Shown in pieces: positions 10,323 to 17,830 of a stretch of 64,000 bases of DNA. This DNA comes from Aldehydirespirator sp965116195 (lineage in GTDB: Bacteria; Actinomycetota; Acidimicrobiia; Acidimicrobiales; Aldehydirespiratoraceae): contig OZ220491.1 of the NCBI GenBank assembly GCA_965116195.1, positions 2,666,001 to 2,730,000 of the forward strand, given 5' to 3'. Every line of letters begins with the position of its first letter. Position 1 is the stretch's first letter. The position numbers and the translations under genes were made by a program. The notes beneath the pieces were generated by a model. The model saw only the letters and a list, made by a program, of their open reading frames with translations, did not search any database and had not been told where the DNA came from.

Positions 10323-11153
10323 CTACCCAGGATCAGGGACCTGCTCGGTGCCAGGGGCCTGCTCGGTATCTGCGACCTGCCCGGTGCCAGGGGCCTGCTC
10401 GGTGTCGATGACCCTGCCCTCTTGCGCTGCGTCCACCTGAGCGCTCATGTTGAGAGCCGCAATCAAGGCAGTGAGCTTGAGGTTGAGCTCGCCCAAACCC
10501 ACCTCCACCTTCTCCTCCAGAACCTCGAACCTCTCCTCCATAGCAGCAAAGCGTTCGTCCGTCTTGGCCTCAAGCGCCTCGAAGCGGGTATCCATCTTGG
10601 CCTCAAGCGCCTCGAAGCGGGTATCCATCTTGGCCTCGAGTCGGGTAATCCTCTCGTTGGTTTCGTCAATCCTGGCGTTGACATCAGCAAAGCGCACGTT
10701 CATGACTGCGTTCTGGTCGTCAATACGCCGATTGACATCAGCGAAGCGCTCGTTCATGTGCTCGTTGATGTCGCCGAACCTGGCATTCGTGGTGGTCAAG
10801 GTGAACGTAAGCAACGCAATGATGGCCCCACCGAACAACGACTGAAGAGGATTCTCGACGAACTGCTGCAACAAACGCCGCCCAAACCCAACCTCCCCAA
10901 CCGGCACAACACGCTGGGCCGACGCGTCCAGCGAGACTGCCGACTCCGGCCCGGCCACTGACCCCGGCGAAGCCACTGACCCCGCACCGGACGCTGACGG
11001 CGGCAAGGTCGTGGACTCTGGCCCGCTCGTTGATCCCGGCGGGGTCGCTGGCTCCGGTGACGCTGCTGGAGTTGAGGTGTCGGAGCCTGCCATCAGTCGG
11101 GCCGCCTTCACTGCAGGGGTACGGGCTGGAGGGGGATGGGCTGAGTAATTCAA
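10323..11153 (-). CDS. Membrane-anchored coiled-coil protein of unknown function
   Basis: Of 276 residues, about 1-85 are Pro/Ser/Ala-rich and low in complexity. A hydrophobic segment (FGGAIIALLTFTLTTT, about 112-127) is followed by a long charged heptad region with repeats such as MDTRFEALEAK and RFADVN, typical of a trimeric or parallel coiled coil. The tail has tandem DTEQAPGT repeats. The layout suggests a single-pass membrane protein with a coiled-coil stalk; which side it faces is not clear. The start is uncertain: TTG 11153 has a nearby GAGG, while ATG 11093 (MAGSDTSTP) is an alternative. It is divergent from the STAS gene and convergent with nothing. I do not recognise a named family. 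Confidence 0.65.
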   Translation of the reverse strand: MNYSAHPPPARTPAVKAARLMAGSDTSTPAASPEPATPPGSTSGPESTTLPPSASGAGSVASPGSVAGPESAVSLDASAQRVVPVGEVGFGRRLLQQFVENPLQSLFGGAIIALLTFTLTTTNARFGDINEHMNERFADVNRRIDDQNAVMNVRFADVNARIDETNERITRLEAKMDTRFEALEAKMDTRFEALEAKTDERFAAMEERFEVLEEKVEVGLGELNLKLTALIAALNMSAQVDAAQEGRVIDTEQAPGTGQVADTEQAPGTEQVPDPG

Positions 11154-11452
11154 GTTGCCTCGCCAGGTTCGCCGACGCTGAATGCGACGTTGGGATGATG
11201 CTTGGGATGATGCTGATGAAGGCCGCCGACAGACCCGGCAGCGAGGCCACCCAAGAAGCTACCCGACAATCAATGTCATGTCAACTCCTGATTTTCAGAA
11301 CCCCACGAAAACCCCATCCAGGGCCGACCGAGCGGATTTGATGGACGCGTGACGCACGAGCCATGTAGCATTGCGCTCTGTTCGGCGGCAATGGGGCTGT
11401 CGGCGTTCGGATCAAGACCGTTCGAATCAAGACACTGAGGGGATGCAGTTCA

Positions 11453-11791
11453 TTGAGTATCAGCACTGAGAGAGAGGGCAGCGCGTTGATCGCGATTGCC
11501 GAGGGCCGTGTCGACGGGGTCAACGCTCTGGAGTTCCACCAAGCTCTCGAGTCTGCGATCAGCCCTGACGACGGATGCATGGTGTTGGATCTCGGAGGGG
11601 TCCCATACATCAGCAGCGCCGGTCTGCGTGTGGTTCTGCTTGTCGCCAAGACTCTGCAGAAGCAGAAGGCCAAGATGGCAGTCTGCTCACTGTCGCCACC
11701 TATCCAGGAGATCTTCCAGATCAGCGGGTTCGACAAGATCATCCCGGTCTATCCGTCGCGCCAGGAGGCAATCGCCAGCCTGACCGGCTGA
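11453..11791 (+). CDS. STAS-domain anti-anti-sigma factor
   Basis: This 112-residue protein has the complete STAS fold pattern: N-terminal beta strand (ALIAIAEGRVDGVNA), the core VLDLGGVPYISSAGLRVVLLV and a C-terminal helix ending PSRQEAIASLTG. The serine pair in YISSAGL is the site phosphorylated by anti-sigma kinases in SpoIIAA/RsbV-type proteins. It would bind a HATPase anti-sigma factor and so free an alternative sigma factor; a HATPase-type protein is present at 62363-62952, but a partnership is only inferred. The start is TTG, with AGGGG about 11 nt upstream, and no in-frame ATG fits. It lies 131 bp before nuoA on the same strand. The 299 bp upstream hold no gene I can support. Confidence 0.85.
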   Translation: MSISTEREGSALIAIAEGRVDGVNALEFHQALESAISPDDGCMVLDLGGVPYISSAGLRVVLLVAKTLQKQKAKMAVCSLSPPIQEIFQISGFDKIIPVYPSRQEAIASLTG

Positions 11792-11922
11792 CTGACCCGT
11801 GTAACAACGGGGCCCTCTGCCTGCCACTCGGTGATCGGGTCGCGACACCGTCCGACATGCACTATGACCGGCACCGCACGGTATGAACAGCACCGCACGG
11901 TGGTGACCGGAGTGACCGGGTT

Positions 11923-12333
11923 GTGGCACTGTCCGGCGTGGCGTGGCTGTCGCTAGGCTCTGGGTTCGTGTCGGAGTTCCTGCGCAGCTACCTGACAATC
12001 GGCATCTTCGGAGGGCTCGCCATAGTTCTCGTGGGTGCCCTGCTCGGCCTCGGGCGCATCCTGCGACCGTCAAGGCCCACAGCACAAAAGGTCGAGCCCT
12101 ACGAGTCCGGCGTGGACCCGGTCGGCGACATGTGGTCACAGGCCAACATCCGCTACTACGTCTTTGCCCTGTTGTTCGTGCTGTTTGACGTGGAGGCTGT
12201 GTTCATCTTCCCCTGGGCAGCACGACTGGAGGACTACGCCATGTTCGGCTTGGTGGAGATGGCCATCTTCATCTTCATACTGCTTCTGGGCCTTTTCTAC
12301 GCCTGGCGAAAGAAGATGCTGCGATGGGTCTAG
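11923..12333 (+). CDS. nuoA: NADH-quinone oxidoreductase subunit A
   Basis: Small membrane subunit of complex I, which with NuoJ/K/H forms the quinone-proximal membrane arm. The sequence has three hydrophobic segments and the family signature YESGVDPVGD followed by RYYVFALLFVLFDVEAVFIFPWA. It is 136 residues from GTG 11923; an internal GTG at MSEFLRSY could be the real start, since NuoA usually begins just before the first membrane helix. Its stop lies inside ATGGGTCTAG, so it overlaps the first copy of a 65-bp repeat that carries the nuoB start. First gene of the nuo operon. Confidence 0.95.
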   Translation: MALSGVAWLSLGSGFVSEFLRSYLTIGIFGGLAIVLVGALLGLGRILRPSRPTAQKVEPYESGVDPVGDMWSQANIRYYVFALLFVLFDVEAVFIFPWAARLEDYAMFGLVEMAIFIFILLLGLFYAWRKKMLRWV

Positions 12334-12518
12334 TCGAGTCCGGCAAAACGCCCAAACCACTGTCAACACTGCTCAAGAGGAACCTGCCATGGGCCTAGTC
12401 GAATCCGGCAAAACGCCCAAACCACTGTCAACACTGCTCAAGAGGAACCTGCCATGGGCCTAGTCGAATCCGGCAAAACGCCCAAACCACTGTCAACACT
12501 GCTCAAGAGGAACCTGCC
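12324..12518 (+). repeat. Start-echo array: three extra copies of the nuoA/nuoB junction, 65-bp unit
   Basis: ATG occurs at 12324, 12389, 12454 and 12519 at exact 65-bp spacing; the last is the real nuoB start. Each unit holds the nuoB first 17 codons (MGLVESGKTPKPLSTLL), then AAGAGGAACCTGCC as a ribosome-binding site. Because 65 is not a multiple of three, each earlier copy encodes a 24-residue peptide whose TAG lies inside the next ATGGGCCTAG. The stop-start overlap of nuoA/nuoB is therefore preserved at every step. Confidence 0.95.
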
Positions 12519-13019
12519 ATGGGCCTAGTCGAATCCGGCAAAACGCCCAAGCCACTGTCAACGCTGCTCAACATGAGCCGCAAGTACTCGCTGTGGGTGT
12601 ACCAGTGGGGGCTGGCCTGCTGCGCCATAGAGATGGGCGCTGCGTTCGGATCGCCCCGCTACGACGTCATGCGCCTGGGCGTGATCCCGCTGCCTGCCAG
12701 CCCACGCCAAGCAGACCTGGTGGTGATCTCCGGCACGGTCACCGACAAGATGGCCCCGTCGGTTTGCCGCCTCTATGAGCAGATGCCCGACCCCAAGTAC
12801 GTGATCTCCATGGGTTCATGCGCCAACTGCGGAGGTCCCTACTGGGACAGCTACTCAGTGACCAAAGGCGTGGACCAGATCGTGCCTGTGGATGTTTATG
12901 TGCCCGGATGCCCGCCACGACCCGAAGCCCTGCTCGAAGGGATCGTGATGCTGCAGGAGCGCATCCAGAACGAAGACATGAGCCAACGTTGGAAGGGTGA
13001 TCCGATTGTCATCCAGTGA
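12519..13019 (+). CDS. nuoB: NADH-quinone oxidoreductase subunit B (cluster N2 subunit)
   Basis: Peripheral-arm subunit that binds the terminal 4Fe-4S cluster N2. The cysteine ligands are visible: the pair in WGLACCAIEM, then MGSCANCGG and PGCPPRPEAL. Its 166 residues match the family length. The start ATG 12519 is preceded by AAGAGGAACCTGCC, which is duplicated in the upstream array. It overlaps nuoC by 23 nt if nuoC begins at GTG 12997. All catalytic residues are intact, so the repeat upstream has not damaged the gene. Confidence 0.97.
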   Translation: MGLVESGKTPKPLSTLLNMSRKYSLWVYQWGLACCAIEMGAAFGSPRYDVMRLGVIPLPASPRQADLVVISGTVTDKMAPSVCRLYEQMPDPKYVISMGSCANCGGPYWDSYSVTKGVDQIVPVDVYVPGCPPRPEALLEGIVMLQERIQNEDMSQRWKGDPIVIQ

Positions 13020-13842
13020 CGTGGCAGTGCAGGCGGACACGTCCGGAGCTGATGTCGGGGCTGAGGTTGATCTCGGAGCCGATGTCGAGGCAGATATCGG
13101 AGCTGATGTCGGGGCTGACATCAGGGCTGAGGCCCGAGGCGAGGAACTCCTGGGACGGCTCAGCGAGGCATTTGGTGACAGCCTCCTCGGCTCACACATC
13201 GCCGAAGGTCAGGCGTGGGTGCGTGTGGAGCGTGACATCTGGCGTGAACTTGCCAGCCACCTGCAGCAACATGAAGGCTATGTCTTCTTCAACTTCCTGT
13301 CGGCTGTTGACTGGCTGCCGTCACCGTTCGGGCGTGACATGGACAGCACGGTGGACAACCAACTTGATCCGCCCGAGTCCAAAGAACCTCCGCCCACCCA
13401 GACCGGTGTTGCCGGCGGAGACAGCCGGTTTCAACTACTGGCCAGGGTCAACAACATCACCACAGGCCATGCCCTGATCCTCAAGACTGACCTACCCACC
13501 GACGACCTGCGAGCACCCAGCTGGGTGCCGGTGTATCCCGGCGCGGACTGGCACGAACGAGAAGCGTGGGAGATGTTCGGCATTGACTTTGACGGCCACC
13601 CCGGCCTGCGCCACCTGTACCTGCCCGGCGAGTTTGAAGGCAACCCGCTTCGCAAGGACTACCCGCTGCTGGCACGCCAGGTGAAGCCCTGGCCCGGCAT
13701 CGTTGATGTGGAGTTGATGCCCGACGAGACGGACGTGAACGACAACACTGACGCAACCAGCGAGACCGGGGAGACCGGCGAGACCGGCAACACTGACGCA
13801 ACCAGCGAGACCGGCAAGACCAGCGAGAACGGCGTGTCATGA
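12997..13842 (+). CDS. nuoC: NADH-quinone oxidoreductase subunit C (30 kDa) with repeat-expanded ends
   Basis: The core (about 60-245) carries NuoC signatures: FFNFLSAVDWLPSPFGRD, VPVYPGADWHEREAWEMFGI and DFDGHPGLRHLYLPGEFEG. It contacts NuoD and NuoB in the Q-module. Two low-complexity expansions flank the fold. The N-terminal one is a run of GADVGAE-type repeats (about 16-46), and the C-terminal one is a TSETGETGE-type tail (about 245-280). Both keep the frame. The start may be GTG 12997 (overlapping nuoB) or a GTG just after the nuoB stop (13021 or 13027). The stop overlaps nuoD as ATGA. Confidence 0.93.
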   Translation: MIRLSSSDVAVQADTSGADVGAEVDLGADVEADIGADVGADIRAEARGEELLGRLSEAFGDSLLGSHIAEGQAWVRVERDIWRELASHLQQHEGYVFFNFLSAVDWLPSPFGRDMDSTVDNQLDPPESKEPPPTQTGVAGGDSRFQLLARVNNITTGHALILKTDLPTDDLRAPSWVPVYPGADWHEREAWEMFGIDFDGHPGLRHLYLPGEFEGNPLRKDYPLLARQVKPWPGIVDVELMPDETDVNDNTDATSETGETGETGNTDATSETGKTSENGVS

Positions 13843-15008
13843 CCGTCACACAGCGTGAACAACTGGGCTACATCGCCGCTCAGGCCGCCGATGCACGGGT
13901 GAACCTGGAGATCGAGACCGAGGGCATGACCCTCAACATCGGCCCCCAGCATCCGGCCACCCACGGCACGCTGCGCATCGTGGCCAGACTTGACGGCGAG
14001 CAGGTGATCTCGGCCGAGCCGATCATGGGCTACATGCACCGTGGCTACGAGAAACTCGCCGAGGTGCGCACCTACCCCCAGGTCACCACCCTCATCAACC
14101 GCATCGACTGGCTCGGCAGTTTTGCCAACGAAGTGCCCTTCATCATGGCCGCCGAGCAACTCATGGAGGTGGAAGCACCACCGAGAGCGCAGTGGATCCG
14201 CACAATACTCTTCGAGTTGAGCCGCATAGCCAACGTCACGCTGTTTCTGGGTGACATGGCTGTGCAGGTCGGGGCCATAACGCCGGTGTTCTTTGCCTTC
14301 CGTGACCGTGAGCACGTGCTGAACCAGATCGAGGCCGTCACCGGCGGACGCTTTCATCCCAACTTCGACCGGATCGGAGGGGTCAAAGACGACCTCCCCA
14401 AGGGCTGGATCGCCGAGACCCGCCAGGCGATGCGCAAAATCCGCAGCTTCTGTGACCAGATCTCCGAGTTGGTCGAGGGCAACGAGATATTCCAGGCCAG
14501 AACCAGGGGTATCGGAGTGATCCCGGCTGCGGTGGGTCTGTCCTACGGCCTGACCGGGGCCAATATCCGTGCTTCGGGCGTGGACTGGGACCTGCGCCGC
14601 GACAACCCCTGCGGTCTTGTCCATGACCAGGTCGACTGGAAGGTCTGGACTCATCCAGACGGTGACTCCTTCGCCCGGTTCTGGGTGCGCCTGCAGGAAA
14701 CCCGCGAAGCCACCAAGATCGTTGACCAGCTGCTGGAGGGCATCCCGGCGGGGCCGATCATGGCCAAGGTGCCACGCATCATCAAGGTGCCTGCAGGTGA
14801 GGCTTACGTTGAGACCGAGAACCCCTTGGGGGTGATGGGTTACTACGTGGTGTCAAAAGGTGATCTGGTGCCGTTTCGTGTGAAGATCAGGTCGGCATCG
14901 TTCTCGAACATGTCAATCACGCCGTGGCTGCTCAAGGGCGTATACGTCCCTGACATCATCACAATCCTCGGCAGCCTCTACTTCATCCTCGGCGACATTG
15001 ACCGATGA
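13839..15008 (+). CDS. nuoD: NADH-quinone oxidoreductase subunit D (49 kDa, quinone site)
   Basis: Forms the quinone-binding pocket with NuoB. Family signatures are present: LNIGPQHPATHGTLR, GYMHRGYEKLAE, the quinone-site NRIDWLGS region, GIGVIPAAVGLSYGLTGANI and the C-terminal SFSNMS...GSLYFILGDIDR. The 389 residues and ATGA overlap with nuoC support the start. NuoE, F and G would normally follow, but here the next gene is nuoH, after a 194-bp repeat block. Confidence 0.97.
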   Translation: MTVTQREQLGYIAAQAADARVNLEIETEGMTLNIGPQHPATHGTLRIVARLDGEQVISAEPIMGYMHRGYEKLAEVRTYPQVTTLINRIDWLGSFANEVPFIMAAEQLMEVEAPPRAQWIRTILFELSRIANVTLFLGDMAVQVGAITPVFFAFRDREHVLNQIEAVTGGRFHPNFDRIGGVKDDLPKGWIAETRQAMRKIRSFCDQISELVEGNEIFQARTRGIGVIPAAVGLSYGLTGANIRASGVDWDLRRDNPCGLVHDQVDWKVWTHPDGDSFARFWVRLQETREATKIVDQLLEGIPAGPIMAKVPRIIKVPAGEAYVETENPLGVMGYYVVSKGDLVPFRVKIRSASFSNMSITPWLLKGVYVPDIITILGSLYFILGDIDR

Positions 15009-15202
15009 AGACTGACACTCGACCAATGAACGCTGACACTCGGCGACATCGACCGATCAAGACTGACACTCAACCAATGAACGCTGACACTCGACCCAAT
15101 GAACGCTGACACTCGGCGACATCGACCGATCAAGACTGACACTCAACCAATGAACGCTGACACTCGACCCAATGAAACGCTGACACTCGGCGACATTGAC
15201 CG
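15003..15202 (+). repeat. Start-echo array at the nuoD/nuoH junction
   Basis: ATGAACGCT-like starts occur at 15026, 15077, 15099, 15150 and 15172 (the last with one extra A) before the true nuoH start ATGAACGCT at 15203. The units mix this start (MNADTR versus MNAHTH in NuoH) with copies of the nuoD end (CGGCGACATTGACCGATGA). The block is therefore built from both sides of the junction, with a higher-order 73-bp period. Confidence 0.9.
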
Positions 15203-16249
15203 ATGAACGCTCATACTCACACGGCTGTGCTGGCTGAACTCTCCTACTGGCAGATCACCTCGATAAGGGTGGTGGTGGGTCTGGTAGCCGTGATACTGGT
15301 GGCCGGAACGCTGGTCTATGTGCATCTGTTCAAGATGGTGAGCTTCATGCAGAGCCGCCTCGGCCCGATGGAGGCCGGCCCCTACGGTTCATTGCAGTTG
15401 CTGGCAGAGGTCGGCAAGTTCCTCCAAAAAGAAGACATCCTGCCCAAGCGGGCCGACCGCTTTGTGTTCTCGGCAGCCCCCTTTGTGGTGCTGCTGTCCA
15501 CGTTTTTGCTGCTGGTGGTGCTGCCGGCAGGCCCTGATGCCTGGTTCATCTCCAACGATCTCGGCATTTATCTGGCCATGGCCGTCAGTTCGGTGTCGGT
15601 TATCGGCATTTTGATGGCGGGCTGGGGCTCAGCCTCCAAGTACTCCCTGATCGGCGGGCTGCGGGCCACAGGTCAGCTGATCGCCTATGAACTGCCGTTG
15701 GTATTGGCTGTGATCGGCGTGGTCATCCAGGCCCAGACGATGAACCTGCAGGGGATCGTGCTGGCCCAGGCCAACGGCGAGATCTTCGGCTGGGGAGCGA
15801 TCGGCAACCCGTTTGTGCTCACGCAGTTGGTGGGCTTTGTGATCTTCATGATCGCCATGCAGGCGGAGCTCACCCAGACCCCGTTCGACATGCCTGTGGC
15901 CGAGTCAGAGTTGGTGACGGGTTACATGACCGAGTATTCGGGCTTGCGGTTTTTGCTGTTCTTCATCGGTGAGTTCGCCACGGCGGGCATCTTTTCGGCC
16001 ATCGCTGCGGTGCTGTTCCTCGGCGGCTGGTACGTGCCCGGCCTTGACCCGACCAACAACCTCTTCAACGTGATCGGCCCGCTCGTGCTGGTGGGCAAGG
16101 TGGTGCTGCTCTCGTTTTTGATCTTCTGGTTCCGGTTCACTTTCCCGCGCTTTCGTGAGGATCAGCTACAACGTCTGGCCTGGAAATATCTGGTGCCGTT
16201 GGCGCTTGCCAACATCGTGGTAACCGGCGTATTGAAGGTGGTTTTCTGA
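15203..16249 (+). CDS. nuoH: NADH-quinone oxidoreductase subunit H
   Basis: Membrane subunit at the interface of the membrane and peripheral arms, lining the quinone channel. Its 348 residues have about eight hydrophobic segments and the conserved motifs MQSRLGPMEAGPYGSLQLLAE, EADMPVAE-type TPFDMPVAESELVTGYMTEY and FRFTFPRFREDQL. The start ATGAACGCT is the template for the echoes upstream. The stop overlaps the nuoI start (TGATGG). Confidence 0.97.
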   Translation: MNAHTHTAVLAELSYWQITSIRVVVGLVAVILVAGTLVYVHLFKMVSFMQSRLGPMEAGPYGSLQLLAEVGKFLQKEDILPKRADRFVFSAAPFVVLLSTFLLLVVLPAGPDAWFISNDLGIYLAMAVSSVSVIGILMAGWGSASKYSLIGGLRATGQLIAYELPLVLAVIGVVIQAQTMNLQGIVLAQANGEIFGWGAIGNPFVLTQLVGFVIFMIAMQAELTQTPFDMPVAESELVTGYMTEYSGLRFLLFFIGEFATAGIFSAIAAVLFLGGWYVPGLDPTNNLFNVIGPLVLVGKVVLLSFLIFWFRFTFPRFREDQLQRLAWKYLVPLALANIVVTGVLKVVF

Positions 16250-16791
16250 TGGCGCTCGTGCCGGGCCTGTTCAAGGGACTCACCGTGACTGCTGGCACGG
16301 TGCTGCGCACCGTTTTTCCCAAGCGGGGGGTGCGCACGCTGATACCGGCACCGTCAAAAGGTGCCGCCACAGTGCAGTACCCGCATGTGAAAGAAGCTCC
16401 GCCGACGCGGGCCCGGGGTGTGATCGCCCTGCACGTTGAAAACTGCACGGCTTGCATGTTGTGCGCGCGCGAGTGCCCCGACTGGTGCATTTACATCGAA
16501 GGCCACAAAGAGAAGGCCCCGCCCCGGCGAGCCGGAGGCAAGCCTCGTCAGGTCAACAAACTTGACCGCTTCGACATTGATTATGCACTTTGCATGTTCT
16601 GTGGTATTTGCGTGGAGGTGTGCCCGTTTGAGGCATTGTTCTGGAGCCCCGAATACGAGTTCTCCGAGCCACGAATAGCCGATCTGCTGCACGACAAGTC
16701 GAGACTGTCGGAGTGGATGGAGACCGTGCCGGACTTCGAGGACTACGAAACCGGTTCGACAGCCAAAAAGCTGAAGGTGCCACCCACATGA
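16249..16791 (+). CDS. nuoI: NADH-quinone oxidoreductase subunit I (8Fe ferredoxin-type)
   Basis: Carries clusters N6a and N6b between the redox arm and NuoB. Two CxxCxxCxxxCP motifs are visible: CTACMLCARECPDW and CMFCGICVEVCPFEAL. The protein is 180 residues, within family range, and starts at ATG 16249 overlapping nuoH. Its last codons CCCACATGA coincide with a copy of the nuoJ start (ATGAGTTCTGC), suggesting that the original junction was a direct ATGA overlap. Confidence 0.96.
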   Translation: MALVPGLFKGLTVTAGTVLRTVFPKRGVRTLIPAPSKGAATVQYPHVKEAPPTRARGVIALHVENCTACMLCARECPDWCIYIEGHKEKAPPRRAGGKPRQVNKLDRFDIDYALCMFCGICVEVCPFEALFWSPEYEFSEPRIADLLHDKSRLSEWMETVPDFEDYETGSTAKKLKVPPT

Positions 16792-16945
16792 GTTCTGCAA
16801 TCCGACCGAGCACGGCGATCCGACTGAGCAGAGCAACGACATGAACACGGCGATCCGACTGAGCAGAGCAACGACATGAACACGGCGATCCGACTGAGCA
16901 GAGCAACGACATGAACACGGCGATCCGACTGAGCAGAGCACCCAC
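16782..16945 (+). repeat. Duplicated nuoI/nuoJ junction with 35-bp tandem units between the copies
   Basis: ACCCACATGAGTTCTGC occurs at the nuoI end (ATG 16788) and again at the true nuoJ start (ATG 16946). Between them a 35-bp unit beginning ATGAACACGGCGATCC repeats from 16841, 16876 and 16911. Each unit again presents an ACATGA junction-like motif. Confidence 0.9.
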
Positions 16946-17491
16946 ATGAGTTCTGCGACTGGTGCTGTGCTGGCTGCGGGAGCTGCGGACGGCGAGTTGT
17001 TCGTGGCTCAGAACGTGTTCTTCGGTGTCATCGCTCTGGTTATGGTCCTGTCGGCGCTCCGGTGTGTCACCACCCGCAACGTGGTGCATGCCGCGCTGTG
17101 GCTGGTGCTGGTACTTGCCGGTGCTGCCGCCCAGTTCATCCTGTTGGGTTCGGAGTTCGTGGCCGTTACACAGGTGCTTGTATACATAGGTGCCATCATC
17201 GTGCTGTTCTTGTTCGGGATCATGCTCACCAAAGCCTCGATGGGTGACGACGACTCGGTAGCCGGCGAGAAACGCCTCATGGCCGGTTTGGTCGCAGTAC
17301 TGCTGGCAGTGGTGATGGGTACTGCCTTGATTGACAGCTATTCCGACACGCGGGTGGTGATAGAGCAGCCGCAGCGCTTTGAGGCTGTGTCCGATGCGAT
17401 ATTCAGCCAATACATCGTGGCCTTTGAAGCTATTTCGGTATTGCTGCTGGCAGCGTTGATCGGGGCCATTGTCGTGGCCCGCAAGGATTGA
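16946..17491 (+). CDS. nuoJ: NADH-quinone oxidoreductase subunit J
   Basis: Membrane subunit next to NuoK and NuoA. The 181-residue sequence has five hydrophobic segments and the NuoJ motif QVLVYIGAIIVLFLFGIMLT, in which the pi-bulge helix Tyr/Gly positions are conserved. The start ATGAGTTCTGCGACT is the second of two copies of this junction. Its stop overlaps the region of the nuoK start. Confidence 0.94.
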   Translation: MSSATGAVLAAGAADGELFVAQNVFFGVIALVMVLSALRCVTTRNVVHAALWLVLVLAGAAAQFILLGSEFVAVTQVLVYIGAIIVLFLFGIMLTKASMGDDDSVAGEKRLMAGLVAVLLAVVMGTALIDSYSDTRVVIEQPQRFEAVSDAIFSQYIVAFEAISVLLLAALIGAIVVARKD

Positions 17492-17508
17492 GACAGGTTC
17501 GTGAGGCT

Positions 17509-17808
17509 GTGATCTTGAACCAGTTCCTGTTATTGGCCGCTGTGCTCTTCTGCATCGGTGTGTACGGCGTGCTGGCCAGGCGCAACGCCATGCTGGTACT
17601 GATGTCGGTGGAGATCATCCTCAACTCTGTCAACATCAACCTGGTGGCTTTTGGCGCTTTTCGTGACAATGTCGCTGGTGAAGTGTTCGCCCTTTTCGTG
17701 ATTGCGGTGGCCGCCGCAGAAGTCGGTGTCGGCTTGGCCATCGTCTTGCTCATGTACCGCAACCGTCGCAGCATCGACCTCACCGAGGCCGATCTGCTCA
17801 AGGGCTGA
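17509..17808 (+). CDS. nuoK: NADH-quinone oxidoreductase subunit K
   Basis: Antiporter-like small subunit of 99 residues with three transmembrane helices. It has the conserved LMSVEIILNSVNINLVAF segment with the proton-path Glu and the AAAEVGVGLAIVLLMYRNR segment. I prefer GTG 17509 (MILNQFLLLA), preceded by GTGAGG, over the longer TTG frame from 17488, because family members begin just before the first helix. Confidence 0.94.
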   Translation: MILNQFLLLAAVLFCIGVYGVLARRNAMLVLMSVEIILNSVNINLVAFGAFRDNVAGEVFALFVIAVAAAEVGVGLAIVLLMYRNRRSIDLTEADLLKG

Positions 17809-17830
17809 CAGAAAGCCGACAGGAACAGCC

